A stretch of 64,000 nucleotides of DNA, from positions 62,001-126,000 of the forward strand of contig CALYLW010001092.1 of the NCBI GenBank assembly GCA_944989445.1. The letters are read 5' to 3'. A model generated the notes under the pieces. The model saw nothing but the letters and a program-made list of their open reading frames with translations. It searched no databases and was not told the DNA's origin. A program made the translations under genes and the position numbers. Within the stretch, counting starts at the first letter, position 1; each line of letters starts with the position of its first letter. Shown here in pieces: positions 22,140 through 33,749 of this stretch. The DNA comes from Ampullaceana balthica. Lineage: Eukaryota > Mollusca > Gastropoda > Lymnaeidae.

Positions 22140-22325
22140 CAGTGGCGTAGCTTAAAATTTGTAGGAGTTTGGGAGCCGGGGGGGGTCTTAACCTCTTTGT
22201 GGGGCCCTCATACATGGGGGTAGCATAATATTTAATGTAAAAAATTCAGACATTAATTTGGGGGCCCCCCTCAAGTGGGGGACTCTCAAATTTTGTCCGC
22301 CTCCCCTCCCATAGCTACGCCTCTG
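22140..22325. mobile_element. hAT-like MITE shared by both palindrome arms (left copy)
   Basis: The ends are CAGTGGCGTAGCT and, reversed, CAGAGGCGTAGCTA. Flanking 8-mers ATCGTAAA (22132-22139) and ATCGCTAA (22326-22333) look like a slightly decayed 8-bp TSD. The equivalent copy in the other arm is at 31237-31433, so the insertion predates the arm duplication. The terminal word matches the ends of the hAT element at 59009-62589. Confidence 0.82.
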
Positions 22326-22841
22326 ATCGCTAAGGAGGATTTCATGAAATATATATATATATATTAATTTTAAAAAATGATAAACAATACAAAACAACAA
22401 CATTTTAGAGCTATGTTAATTTAAGAACTTTACCGTAAACGTATTAAATGCTTCGGTTTATTTGATGAGGTTTATTATTTATTTCTACTTTAATTTTCCT
22501 GCTTTGTGTATGTGTGCGTTTTCTGCGTGTCTTTGTGTGTTATTGTGATTGCGTGTCTGTGTATGTATGTGTTTCTGAGTGTGTGTGTATGTGTATGTAT
22601 TTTGAATTAAATTTGAAGAACCAATTTTTTCTTTTCTTTAAATGTCTGCTAATGTTGAGCCTCTAACAACAGTGCGAGTCACGAGTATTTATATTCTTAA
22701 ACCATTTATTATATTTGTTCAAAAATAACGTCTTGACCCTATTGCGTCATATTTTATAAAATAGTTCCTATTAAATTAATCATTTCTTAAACATGTTTAA
22801 GGGGGGATATGACAGTATTTTAACCACTTAACTGAAAAATT

Positions 22842-23270
22842 ACATGTTTCGGGGTGTTGTCATCATTGACTACCTAATTCACTTTAGAACATGTTCCCAA
22901 AATTTTTTTAAAAATGTTTTTAAAGTTGCAAAAAAAAATATTTTGTGAGTCATTGTTTGCGTTTTTTAATGATTTTAATAGCATTTTACTGTTTATAATG
23001 CCATTTTTCAAGCCATAGCAACTTACATCAAACGTTTCGTTTCTATATAGTGTTTGGTATCATTTTAAAGGATTTTTTTATATTAGTGTTGATATAGTCC
23101 AATATCAACTACCTCTTTACTACTAGATATACAAAAATAAAAAATATTTACGAATGAAACAAATGCAACAGAAAAGTTGTCAGTCTAAAATCATCGATCG
23201 AAGGGCAACGGTCATAGTAAAAATGGACTAGTGGCTAGTGGTGATCAATCTCTACTCTAGTGCCTCTTTA
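22842..23270. other. Left-arm segment without counterpart in the right arm
   Basis: No gene is seen. From about 22810 the left arm no longer matches the right arm. A+T-rich with A-runs. Confidence 0.5.
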
Positions 23271-23528
23271 CAGCCAATACCTGGCACCATTTTATAGCCA
23301 TAGCCAAGCATCACCTTGCCGCCATCTCCTAGCACCGATTGGCAGCCATCGCCTGGCACCAAGTCGCTGCCATCGCCTGGCACCACTTCGCTGCCATCGC
23401 CTGGCACCACTTCACAGCCATCGTCTGACACCACTTCCAAGCAAATGCCTGTCACCTTATCGCAGCCATCACCTGGAATCTATTCACAGCAATTTTATGG
23501 CACCATTTCACAGCCATCTACTATCACA
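23271..23528. repeat. 24-bp minisatellite, about 11 diverged copies (left arm only)
   Basis: Units are built on CGCCTGGCACCACTTCGC and GCCAT. A multiple-of-three unit opens frames of 67-105 residues on both strands (PSPGTTSQ-like), which are not credible genes. The array lies in the position where the right arm carries the 30-copy 49-bp array. Confidence 0.9.
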
Positions 23529-23980
23529 ATCTCAAAACCAACTCATTTTTGGTGCTTAGTAGATGTAGCAAATAAACAATATGAAGATACCATGTATCCA
23601 CTTTGCTTCAATGACAATTTTTTGAAACGATAAACTGGGTTTTTTAAAACGTTTTTATTAAGTTTAAGAACTATGCTATATTCTCAAAAAGTTTCACTCG
23701 TTTATCTGTCACGCATTTGTGTTTTTTTCGTTATACTAACTTTAAAAGTCGTTTTTCTCAAAACTGCGTTTTCATAATTTTTGTTCCACGCAAAATGAAA
23801 TTTCTCAAAAACTACTTTATCAATCTATTTAATATTTTTTTAGGGTTTGTTCTTTTTTCACAATTGCTGAAACTACAATTTTCATATTTTTTTACTTTTA
23901 TCTATATATATATATATATATATTGAAGTTTAATTATTAAACCGGATTATCCGGAAGGACTGTCAATAATTTCTAAATAT
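23529..23980. other. A+T-rich, no gene seen
   Basis: T-rich homopolymer runs and a short (TA)n near 23903-23925. A 69-residue plus frame is rich in F and I from the T-runs and is not called. Confidence 0.5.
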
Positions 23981-24060
23981 CAAGCACGCTACTTGACTTC
24001 GCTCCCTGTAATGAGGGATGATATGCTAATGAATTGCTAGGTGTCTTTTACCTCGGGTAT
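23981..24060 (+). repeat. Half module (+), left arm
   Basis: CAAGCACGCTACTTG followed by ACTTCGCTCCCTGTAATGAGGG. The GCACCGGTGC side would lie about 345 bp upstream, but the sequence there is different. The right-arm partner at 28555-28945 is complete. Confidence 0.75.
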
Positions 24061-24174
24061 AGACTAGGATTTAAACAAATGTGTTAATAACAAGAGTGGA
24101 GGCTGTATACAAGAATAGTTAAAAAACATGTATTCACCTTAAATGTGTCATATCTATTGTGCAATCGAATTCCC

Positions 24175-24620
24175 GTAATCGCACCAAAAGGCACCGGTAC
24201 TGAATGATTTAATATGACGTTTTCCTTGACAATTAATGGCAGGCAAGACGAATAAGAACATGATTTTTTAAAATGAAATGAAAATGTAATTTGTAATTGT
24301 AATTGTAATCGGCATGGTATTATTTCCTTTTATTACATAAATGTATCTTTTTTCGCAAATTTAAAATTAAAAATGTAAATATTTAATTCTAATGAAAAAT
24401 TGAATTCAAATTTCATTTTATTTTAAACTACGGAAACTATACAAATTGTGTATGTATTTTAAAATGTATGTATGTCAGATTGTTTATAACATAATAGTAG
24501 CATCTCTTTACTTCATGTTATTTAAGTGGCACGCCACTTGACAATGCTAATGAATCGCAAGGATTCTCCTGCCGCGTCTAAGCCTAATTCCAATTAAAAA
24601 AAACAATTAAAAGATGGCCA
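24175..24620 (+). repeat. 340-bp palindromic module, left arm inner copy (+)
   Basis: GCACCGGTAC (24191) and AAGTGGCACGCCACTT (24524) are 333 bp apart, followed by GCAAGGATTCTCCTGCC. Its inverted partner is at 27870-28320. Confidence 0.9.
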
Positions 24621-25330
24621 TATCTCTAGTTCATGTTCTTTTACTATTTCAGATAATTCATAAAATAAGGAAAATGAGAGTAGAAAAAAAAATCTCCTAA
24701 TTAACCTTGTATCTGTTGCTCAACTAACACATTTTGTATAGCGCCCAAGGCGTTTGGTCATACCAGCAATCGATCTTACGGCTTAGAACGGGTAAATGTC
24801 ACTGTCTTTGTTGAGTCAACGCTAAGCAGAGATGCTGGAGTGTCCTCTTCAGGACGTAAAGCCTGGGAAGTGTCTTGAGGAGAGCCAGATCTTGTCCATG
24901 TATCAGATGTCCTCTCCAGGAAATAAAGCCTGGGAAGTGTGTTGAGGAGAGCCTTATCTTGCCCATGTATCAGATGCCCTCTCTCCAAACAACTGGTGAT
25001 TACAGGGGAGGAACGACATTTCCCTTACAGCTGCATCACAGGAGTTGTCAATGTATTAGCTGGCAAGCAGACAGCACATTGCCTTAGGGAGTCAGGCTAA
25101 AGATTGGTTTTGTTAGTTGACTTCTTAAGCATTTGCCAATGGCGGGTTAGCCACAAGGCAGTGGAGTTTTATGATTAGAGTTTCCTTCCCTTAGATAGTT
25201 GCCTTTCATTGCTGACCAGTCCTGTCTGCATACAGCAATTGGCCTAAAGTCGCCAGTGGTCCGCCTTTCACCTCTTCTCTTAAATGGGTGGCCTTCCATG
25301 GCTGACTAGTCATGTCTGCCTAAAGCAATT

Positions 25331-25562
25331 AAGGGAAGAAACGGCTATGTCAAATTTTTGTAGTTTTGAGAAATTAAAGTTTGAAAGTTCATAATTATAC
25401 AGATTTCCTATAAATTAACCAAATAAATTTGTATTTTTTAATAGCGCCAGAGAAATAATTTGTTCATAAAACTCATTCAGAGCATTCTATTTGTGATCCT
25501 CTATCGGATACAGGGGATAACTTAAAAAAATTCAAAAATTTCACTTAGCCGTTTCTTCCCTT
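25331..25562. mobile_element. 232-bp MITE with AAGGGAAGAAACGGCTA ends
   Basis: The left end AAGGGAAGAAACGGCTA is repeated in reverse at the right end. Similarity extends to about 30 bp including AAATTTTTG. The surrounding sequence resembles an uninterrupted local duplicate at 25225-25260. The TSD is not clear. No coding sequence. Confidence 0.82.
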
Positions 25563-25829
25563 GATGTCTTCAAATTGACTTTAAGTCGCCAGTGGTCCAC
25601 CTTCCCTCCCTTCTCCTATTGGGAAAGGGTTTCTCCGAGCTCAAGTCCTGGATTTAGTTGTACAACTCTTTGGGGAATTCTTGGGAAAAGGGAACTTATC
25701 CCCATTTCCACCCCAGTTGTGACAACCCATGTAAACCCAAATTTACTGCTAATTTTATCATCAATATACATAATTCACGTCATCTGTATGTATGTATGAA
25801 TGTGTAAATGTAACGCTATTTGTTCAATA

Positions 25830-26230
25830 GTGCGCACCAAATTACTGCACCATAAATAACACTTTTCGAACGTTCCGCATAAAATTGTTCAATATGATAA
25901 TAAATGAATATAAAAAAAAATAAAAATAATTGAAAGTTCTGCATTACGTTACTTTTTAATCTGATGTGTATTTATTTTGAAAACTTCCGTCATTTTTGAC
26001 GGGTGATACGCCGCGGGTCTCTCCAGAGTTTCTTCTTTTCAATCACACACATTCGTTTGCCCAAACCAACCCCATTTTGAAGAAATAACCATAATTTGCA
26101 GAGAACACATTATATTTACGAATTAATAAAAATCATTTTGGAGGTGCATTGAAATTAAGTTTCCCGTGAGTGACGCACTACAAAGCACCGGTACTAATAT
26201 ATTTAATATGACATTGTGTTTATGAAACTG
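25830..26230 (+). repeat. Repeat segment ending in a module edge, inverted copy at 38460-39935
   Basis: CCAAATTACTGCACCA, TCGAACGTTCC and AAACTTCCGTCA recur inverted at 39715-39935. AGAGAACACATTATA then GCACCGGTAC (26185) recur inverted at 38480-38580. The other edge of this module is absent because the central block starts at about 26490. Confidence 0.7.
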
Positions 26231-26714
26231 AGAATAGTAGATTAATGTGAAAATCTTGGCTAATTTATCAAATTCATTGTAACATATAATTTAAAATGTA
26301 TGAGACATAACAAACTTGTGTTTCACAAATGTTTCATTGAATATAAATTATAAATTCGCATTATATATAAAGTTCGAAGAAAAAATGTTAATGTTAAAAA
26401 TCGTATTATAAAAAAAAACATTTAAACTATATCCTCTAATTAATGACAATTATATAAGTATATGACTTAGTGTCAGTACAATTATTTCTACGTTTGGAGA
26501 GGACATCTGATACATGGTCAAGATATGGCTCTCCTCAAGACACTTCCCAGGCTTTAAGTCCAGGAGAGGACATCTGATACATGGTCAACATATTATGGCT
26601 CTATCCTCAACACACTTCCCAGGCTTTACGTCCTGGAAAGGACACTCCAGCATCTCTGCTTAGCGTTGACTTAACAAATACAGCAACAGTTACCAGTTCT
26701 AAGCTGTAAGTTTC

Positions 26715-27765
26715 ATTTCTGGTATGACCCAACGCCATGGAAGTGATACTAAATTATCTATCGAGACTATGGAGCCGATGACGTATGTCGATTTCTTGGT
26801 ATGACCAAACGCCTTGGGCGCGATACTAAATTGTCTCTCGAGACTATGGAACCCATGACGTATGTCGATTGCTGGTATGACCCAACGCCTTGGGCGCGAT
26901 AAAAAATTGTCTCTCGAAACTATGGAGCCGATGACGTATGTCGATTGCTGGTATGACCCAACGCGTTGGCCGCGATACTAAATTGTCTCTCGAGACTATT
27001 GAGCCGATGACGTATGTCGATTGCTGGTATGACCCAACGCCTTGGGCGGGATACTAAATTGTCTCTCGAGACTATTGAGCCGATGACGTATGTCGATTGC
27101 TGGTATGACCCAACGCCTTGGGCGGGATACTAAATTGTCTCTCGAGACTATAGAGCCGATGACGTATGTCGATTGCCGGTATGACTCAACGCCTTTGGTG
27201 CGATACTAAATTGTCTCTCGAGACTATTGAGCCGATGACGTATGTCGATTGCTGGTATGACCTAACGCCTTGGGCACGATACTAAATTCTCCATCGAGAC
27301 TATGGAGCCGATGACAGGACTGGTCAGCCATGGAAGGCTACCCCTCTAAGAGAAGGAACTATAATAATAAAACTCCAGTGCCTTGTGGCTAACTCGCCCA
27401 TGGCATATGCTTAAGGAGTCAACTCTGAAAACAAATCTTAAGCCTGACTCCCTAAGGCAATTAGCTGTCTGCTTGCCAGCTAATACATTGACAACTCCTA
27501 TGACTATGGAGCCGATGACGTATGTCGATTGCTGGTATGACCCAACGCCTTGGCCGCGATACTAAATTGTCTCTCGAGACTATGGAGCCGATGACGTATT
27601 ATGTCAACTGCTGGTATGACCCAATGACTTGGGTGCGATGCTAAATTGTCTCTCGAGACTATGGAGCCGATGACGTATGTCGATTGCTGGTATGACCCAA
27701 CGCCTTGGGTGCGATACTAAATTGTCTCTCGAGACTATGGAGCCGATGACGTATGTGTTAGTCGA
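26715..27765. repeat. 76-bp tandem repeat, about 11 copies, split by a unique block
   Basis: Units contain GATGACGTATGTCGATTGC, then TGGTATGACCCAACGCC, then CTCTCGAGACTATGGAGCC. Copies fill 26715-27310 and 27505-27765. The 195-bp block between is the inverted partner of 25040-25220. A lone piece, CCAAGGCGTTTGGTCATACCAG, lies in the left half at 24746. Expansion therefore took place on the right side only. Confidence 0.93.
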
Positions 27766-27869
27766 GCAACAGATACAAGGTTAATTAGGATAATTTTGTT
27801 TCTACTCTCATATTCCTTAATTTATGAATTATCTGAAATAGTAAAAGAACATTAAATAGAGATATGGCC

Positions 27870-28320
27870 GTCTTTTAATAGGAATTAGGCTTAGACGAGG
27901 GCAGGAGAATCCTTGCAATTCGTTAGCATTGTATCCCTAATTTTAGGGATCGAAGTCAAGTGGCGTGCCACTTTGTTAAAATGGGGAAGCAGACAAGCGT
28001 GAGTATATTATAAACAATCTGACATACATACATTTAAAATACATACACAATTTTTATAGTTTCCGTAGTTTAAAATAAAATTAAATTTGAATTCAATTTT
28101 TCATTACAATTAAATATTTACATTTTTAATTTTAAGTTGCGAAAAAAGATACATTTATGCCATAAAAGAAAATAATACTATGCCGATTACAATTACAATT
28201 ACAAATAACATTTTCATTTAATTTTTAAAAATCATGCTCTTATTCGTCTTGCCTGCCATTAATTGTCTAGTAAAACGTCATACTAAATCATTCAGTACCG
28301 GTGCTTTTTGGTGCGATTAC
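27870..28320 (-). repeat. 340-bp palindromic module, right arm inner copy (-)
   Basis: TCCCTAATTTTAGGGATCGA precedes AAGTGGCGTGCCACTT (27958), and GTACCGGTGC is at 28295, 337 bp apart. This is the best preserved form of both palindromes. Confidence 0.92.
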
Positions 28321-28544
28321 CGGAATTTGATACCACAATATGACACATTTAAAGTGCATACATGTTGTTCTTTTTGCTAGACTTTTCTACAGCCTCCATT
28401 CTCTTGTTATTAACACAGTTGTTATACAATGTCTACAGAACCCGTTATCATTGTTATTGACACAAATTTCATAAGAAATGTCTAATGTCTCCATTTGTTT
28501 AAATCCTAGTCTATACCCGAGGTAAAAGACACCTAGCAATTCAT

Positions 28545-28945
28545 TAGCATGTCATCCCTCCTTACAGGGAGCGAAGTCAAGTAGCGTGCTAGATATTTAG
28601 AAATTATTGACAGTCCTTCCAGATGTGTTAATGCAAAAGTTAAACTTCAGTATATATATATGTATATTTATATAAGTAAAAAATATGAACATTGTAGTTT
28701 CAGCAATTTTGAATTAATTTGATTTTAAAAGTAAAAAAAATAAATAAACGTATTGCTATATATGTTTGCATAAAATATATCATTGTAGTAATACAAATCA
28801 TTATTACTATGTCCCATAGACTTGAAAAGTAATTATAGTTGCAATTAATTATTAAAACATATTAAGATCATCTCATTATTCTTGCCATCTAAGTTGTCGT
28901 ACGAACGATGTCATAAAATATATGAATACCGGTGCTTTGTAGTGC
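28545..28945 (-). repeat. 340-bp palindromic module, right arm middle copy (-)
   Basis: CTTACAGGGAGCGAAGTCAA then GTAGCGTGCT (28580s) and ATACCGGTGCTTTGTAGTGC (28926-28945) are about 348 bp apart. Confidence 0.88.
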
Positions 28946-29050
28946 AAAACAGGAAGGAAAATACAATTTAATGCACGTTAGATGTGACAATACAAAGCAA
29001 TTTAATAAAAGGATTTTCTACTTTAATGACAGCCTACACTTATTTATTTT

Positions 29051-30520
29051 CATTAAATCCTTACAAACACAGTGAGCCAATCAACATAGTAATTACTATC
29101 ATTACATCCTTACAAACACAGTGGGCCAATCAACATAGTAATTACTATCATTACATCCTTACAAACACAGTGAGCCAATCAACATAGTAATTACTATCAT
29201 TACATCCTTACAAACACAGTGAGCCAATCAACATAGTAATTACTATCATTACATCCTTACAAACACAGTGAGCCAATCAACATAGTAATTACTATCATTA
29301 CATCCTTACAAACACAGTGGGCCAATCAACATAGTAATTACTATCATTACATCCTTACAAACACAGTGAGCCAATCAACATAGTAATTACTATCATTACA
29401 TCCTTACAAACACAGTGAGCCAATCAACATAGTAATTACTATCATTACATCCTTACAAACACAGTGGGCCAATCAACATAGTAATTACTATCATTACATC
29501 CTTACAAACACAGTGGGCCAATCAACATAGTAATTACTATCATTACATCCTTACAAACACAGTGGGCCAATCAACATAGTAATTACTATCATTACATCCT
29601 TACAAACACAGTGGGCCAATCAACATAGTAATTACTATCATTACATCCTTACAAACACAGTGGGCCAATCAACATAGTAATTACTATCATTACATCCTTA
29701 CAAACACAGTGAGCCAATCAACATAGTAATTACTATCATTACATCCTTACAAACACAGTGGGCCAATCAACATAGTAATTACTATCATTACATCCTTACA
29801 AACACAGTGGGCCAATCAACATAGTAATTACTATCATTACATCCTTACAAACACAGTGAGCCAATCAACATAGTAATTACTATCATTACATCCTTACAAA
29901 CACAGTGAGCCAATCAACATAGTAATTACTATCATTACATCCTTACAAACACAGTGAGCCAATCAACATAGTAATTACTATCATTACATCCTTACAAACA
30001 CAGTGAGCCAATCAACATAGTAATTACTATCATTACATCCTTACAAACACAGTGAGCCAATCAACATAGTAATTACTATCATTACATCCTTACAAACACA
30101 GTGAGCCAATCAACATAGTAATTACTATCATTACATCCTTACAAACACAGTGAGCCAATCAACATAGTAATTACTATCATTACATCCTTACAAACACAGT
30201 GAGCCAATCAACATAGTAATTACTATCATTACATCCTTACAAACACAGTGAGCCAATCAACATAGTAATTACTATCATTACATCCTTACAAACACAGTGA
30301 GCCAATCAACATAGTAATTACTATCATTACATCCTTACAAACACAGTGAGCCAATCAACATAGTAATTACTATCATTACATCCTTACAAACACAGTGAGC
30401 CAATCAACATAGTAATTACTATCATTACATCCTTACAAACACAGTGAGCCAATCAACATAGTAATTACTATCATTACATCCTTACAAACACAGTGAGCCA
30501 ATCAACATAGTAATTACTAT
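29051..30520. repeat. 49-bp minisatellite, 30 copies, nearly identical (right arm only)
   Basis: The array is 1,470 bp, 30 units of 49 bp. Each has AGCCAATCAACATAGTAATT and ATCATTACATCCTTACAAAC. The only clear variation is GTGAGCC against GTGGGCC, arranged in runs: mixed on the left, uniform GTGAGCC over the last 13 or so units. Homogeneity indicates recent amplification or conversion. Each unit contains a CCAAT word. It is unrelated in sequence to the other 49-bp array, and the left arm has no counterpart. Confidence 0.98.
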
Positions 30521-31177
30521 CGCACAAATCAACATAAACCACTAATATTTGCCTCAACAAATACAACTTACTGCTTTTTAATCTGGTGTTTTTGTTTGTG
30601 TCTCATTAACGAATATTATAAATTGTTGGTTATTTGTCTTGTATTAAAAGTAAAATACTACCTCTAAAAATTTCAAATACATGTTTTTTAAATGTTGGCA
30701 ACACAATTTAAACATATTAAAGAAATGATTAATTTAATAGAAACTATTTAATTTCGAAATGAAAAAGATAATTATAACATAACTATTTTATAAAATATGA
30801 CGCATGACACAATAGGGTCAAGACGTTATTTTTGAACAAATATAATAAATGGTTTAAGAATATAAATACTCGTGACTCGCACTCTTGCTAGAGGCTCAAC
30901 ATTAGCAGACAAAAAAAAGAAAAAATTGGTTCTTCAAATTTAATTCAAAATACATACACACACACACTCAGAAACACATACACACACAGACACGCAATCA
31001 CAATAACACACACAGACACGCAGAATACGCACACATACACAAAGCAGGAAAATGAAAGTAGAAACAAATAATAAACCTCATCAAATAAACCAAAACATTG
31101 CATACGTTTATGGTAAAGTTCTTAAATTAACATAGCTCTAAAATGTTGTTGTTTTGTATTGCTTATGATTTTTAAAA

Positions 31178-31215
<38 letters not shown>

Positions 31216-31236
31216 CATGATATCCTCCTTAGCGAT

Positions 31237-31433
31237 CAGAGGCGTAGCTATGGGAGGGGAGGCGGACAAAATTTGAGAGTCCCCCTGGGCCCCCACTTGA
31301 GGGGGGCCCCAAATTAGTGTCTGAATTTTTTAACATTAAATATTATGCTACCGCCATGTATGAGGGCCACCAAAGAAGTTAAGACCCCCCCCCCTCGGCT
31401 CCCAAACTCCTAAAATTCCAAGCTACGCCACTG
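31237..31433. mobile_element. hAT-like MITE shared by both arms (right copy)
   Basis: It starts CAGAGGCGTAGCTA and ends AGCTACGCCACTG, with flanks TTAGCGAT and TTTACGAT. It is the inverted equivalent of 22140-22325 and lies at the same place in the arm. Confidence 0.82.
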
Positions 31434-31734
31434 TTTACGATTCCCGAGACCATCGCGACTTAAAATTCATCAGTTTTTGTATCACGCTTTTATCGTATTT
31501 ATTTCAATTATACTATTTGTTTTTAGATTTAATAAACATTCCTTACAACATCATTACATGATAAATTCAATATGTTCAAGATTACGTCATCAAACAGAAA
31601 TACGCTAGTAAGATGTTGGTATATGTACTAACTGTTTGAGTTTATAAAGCAGTCCCCCATCCTATTATAATCTCTAAGACTTTAAACTAACTATGTTTGA
31701 AAGTACCTACTTAAATCATGACAAACATACTACC

Positions 31735-31976
31735 GCTATGTTAGAAACATTACAAACTTGGATGAAACAGTTACAATAACATTGCTATGTTAGAAACATT
31801 ACAAATTTGGAGGAAACAGTTACAATAACCTTGCTATGTTAGAAACATTACAAACTTTGATGAAACAGTTACAATAAGATTGCTATGTTAGAAACATTAC
31901 AAACTTGGAGGAAACAGTTACAATAACATTGCTATGTTAGAAACATTGCAAACTTGGAGGAAACAATTTTAATGGA
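31735..31976. repeat. 49-bp minisatellite, about 5 copies (right arm)
   Basis: Reverse-complement units of the array at 20625-21841, with GCTATGTTAGAAACATTACA in each. Confidence 0.95.
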
Positions 31977-32799
31977 AAAACCATAAAATTCTAAAGGTTA
32001 TGATTCAAGTTTGTAGTTTGTTTCTTCAATTTTCAAGCTTCGAAAATTACTGTGTTTGTCATACCCAAATTCTTTTTCAAGAAAAATAACATCCCAAGTT
32101 TGTTGGACGACAAGCGAGAACGCTCATCATCATTTATCTACCCCGCTGTGTTGAATGCTCTCTCGCTATCCATTCTTGTTAAATGTACTGATTTCTGGTT
32201 ATTGTTTTTTACTTTTAATATAATTGTTTATAATTGTTTATAAACTTATTAATTCTAATTTAATTTTATTTCAATTTTTTTTACTACATTGATATCCAAA
32301 TATTATTCGGATCTGCAATAAGTATTTGCCGCATCCGGATAGTGGCGAAAATCCCGATATCCTGTCCGGATATCCGGAATTATATCCGGCTGTCCCCTAA
32401 TTAATATTATATTTGTATTGCTACGTTTTTCTTAGTTTAAAGATCATTTAATTAGAGAAAAGTACACGTGGAACCCATTACCGTGCTGTTACTTGTACAA
32501 ACTATTTTATACAACAAAATTATTGATAAATGAATGTCAAGTCGAGAATGTTTCGTAGACACATTAAAAAATTGTTATTTACATGATTTAGCATTTTTTT
32601 ATAATGTAAATGGATTCTTTATCTACAATACTATACACAAAATAGATTTGAAATGAATGTGAAATGTTTAAAATAAATCTCACAGTCTAGGAAAGTAAAT
32701 GTAACGGCCGGATTAAGATAATGTTTAAAAAAGTTCATTTTTGCTATGGTGTTTTAATTGGATAAAGGAAATATTTAAGGTAGGTGAATCGTTTAATGT

Positions 32800-33240
32800 T
32801 CATTGACATTGTATCCCTAGTTATAGGGATCGAGGTCAAGTGGCGTGCCACTTGAATATGATATAATGTATCCCAAATTATCTTGTGTATATGCACAAAG
32901 GATTTTAAAATAGATAATTTAATAACATATAGTAAATATGTTAATTTTATTGCGTTCTAAATTTAAAATAATCTCCTAATAAGTAAATACTCTTTTATTT
33001 TATTTATATCTTTAAAACATTTTTTAAACAATTTTGATGAAAACAGAATATGTAACGCAAGTTTTTAATACTTATTGTTATAGAAGTCTTATTGTTAAAT
33101 ATATTTTCATAAACACTTAAAAAAAATTAAATCCTCTAAATATTGCAAACTAAGTCGACTCAAGTATACTATATGTCGTAATGATTCAGTACCGGTGCTT
33201 TGTGGTTCGGCGCAGATGGAAATTGACTTTTATTGCACGT
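32800..33240 (-). repeat. 340-bp palindromic module, right arm outer copy (-)
   Basis: TCCCTAGTTATAGGGATCGA precedes AAGTGGCGTGCCACTT (32838). GTACCGGTGC lies at 33189, followed by TTTGTGGTTCGGCGC. Inverted partner of 18727-19140. Confidence 0.92.
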
Positions 33241-33749
33241 CCTGTAAGATAGCAAAATTAGTGTGTTACAAAAAGATTTATTCCTGTTTTTCAGATACCC
33301 AAAATGTGCCCTAATTTTAATCAATTCAGTTGTAATAAATGTGTATCATTAAAGTTTTTTTTAAAAATGAAATCATTTGTACCCCAATCTCTCCACATTT
33401 TTGCAATGCATAAATTACATCTTGAAATCTTTGTGGTTACAATTATGTTACCATTTGAAACTCATGGGTCATTCATAACTGGTAACATTTCGTGTATCCC
33501 TATTATTATTATTTTTTTAAATATTAAAAATATTATTAAATAGAACCAATAACAACGTGAAATAAAATGTCTAGCTAGGTGCATCAATGAAAAGGTTTAG
33601 TTGATAATTTGTGAACGACTTTTTCGATGATTAATAATAGGTGTGTTGGTATACCAGGAGTAATTTTAGGTATCTATTTTAAAGTCAGCTTATGACGGGA
33701 GAGTGGTGCGAAATGATTGTATAGACAGCTTATGACGGGAGAGTGGTGT

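Larger units (their letters stand above)
16348..24740 (+). repeat. Left arm of the giant palindrome
   Basis: This arm carries private insertions of a Helitron-like element (16688-18541) and a Penelope-like element (19457-20098). It also holds a long 49-bp array, a shared hAT MITE, a GT-rich stretch (22505-22600), a private 24-bp array and two complete modules plus a half. A segment rich in TCCGGATA words (20205-20320) is shared with 32285-32400. Left-arm frames longer than 60 residues contain no known domain outside the Penelope fragment. Confidence 0.9.
24741..27759. repeat. Shuffled centre of the giant palindrome
   Basis: Blocks that are inverted between the two halves occur in different order. 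A segment with AAAGCCTGGGAAGTGT repeated (24835-24985) pairs with 26495-26640. A segment with GTATTAGCTGGCAAGCAG (25040-25220) pairs with 27315-27510. Between them lie a private MITE (25331-25562), a module end (26160-26230) and a 76-bp array that is interrupted by the second block. Short frames of 60-74 residues have no motif. No gene is called. Confidence 0.8.
16348..33749. repeat. Giant imperfect palindrome, about 17.4 kb
   Basis: The two halves are reverse complements over many blocks in the same order. Outer ends carry CACACCACTCTCCCGTCAT twice at 16348-16410 and inverted twice at 33689-33749. Approximate paired blocks are: 16348-16687 with 33411-33749; 18542-19456 with 32490-33410; 20099-20624 with 31977-32501; 20625-21841 with 31735-31976; 21842-22800 with 30700-31734; and 23960-24740 with 27760-28610. 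Between 22800 and 23960 (right 28630-30700) the arms hold unrelated tandem arrays. The centre (24741-27759) is shuffled. Each arm also has private insertions. It contains no recognisable host gene. Confidence 0.93.
27760..33749 (-). repeat. Right arm of the giant palindrome
   Basis: This inverted counterpart of the left arm lacks the Helitron-like and Penelope-like insertions, whose target sites are intact at 33410/33411 and 32490-32501. It has a private 49-bp array (29051-30520), a longer (TA)n run (31182-31212) and a CA-rich tract (30955-31035) matching the GT-rich one of the left arm. No gene is seen. Confidence 0.9.

Noticed and set aside
23252..23633. Frames of 67-105 residues with PSPGTTSQ or EVVPGDGS periodicity
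   Set aside because: They come from a diverged 24-bp array open on both strands.
29051..30520. CRISPR array with 49-bp repeats
   Set aside because: No spacers; the whole unit repeats.
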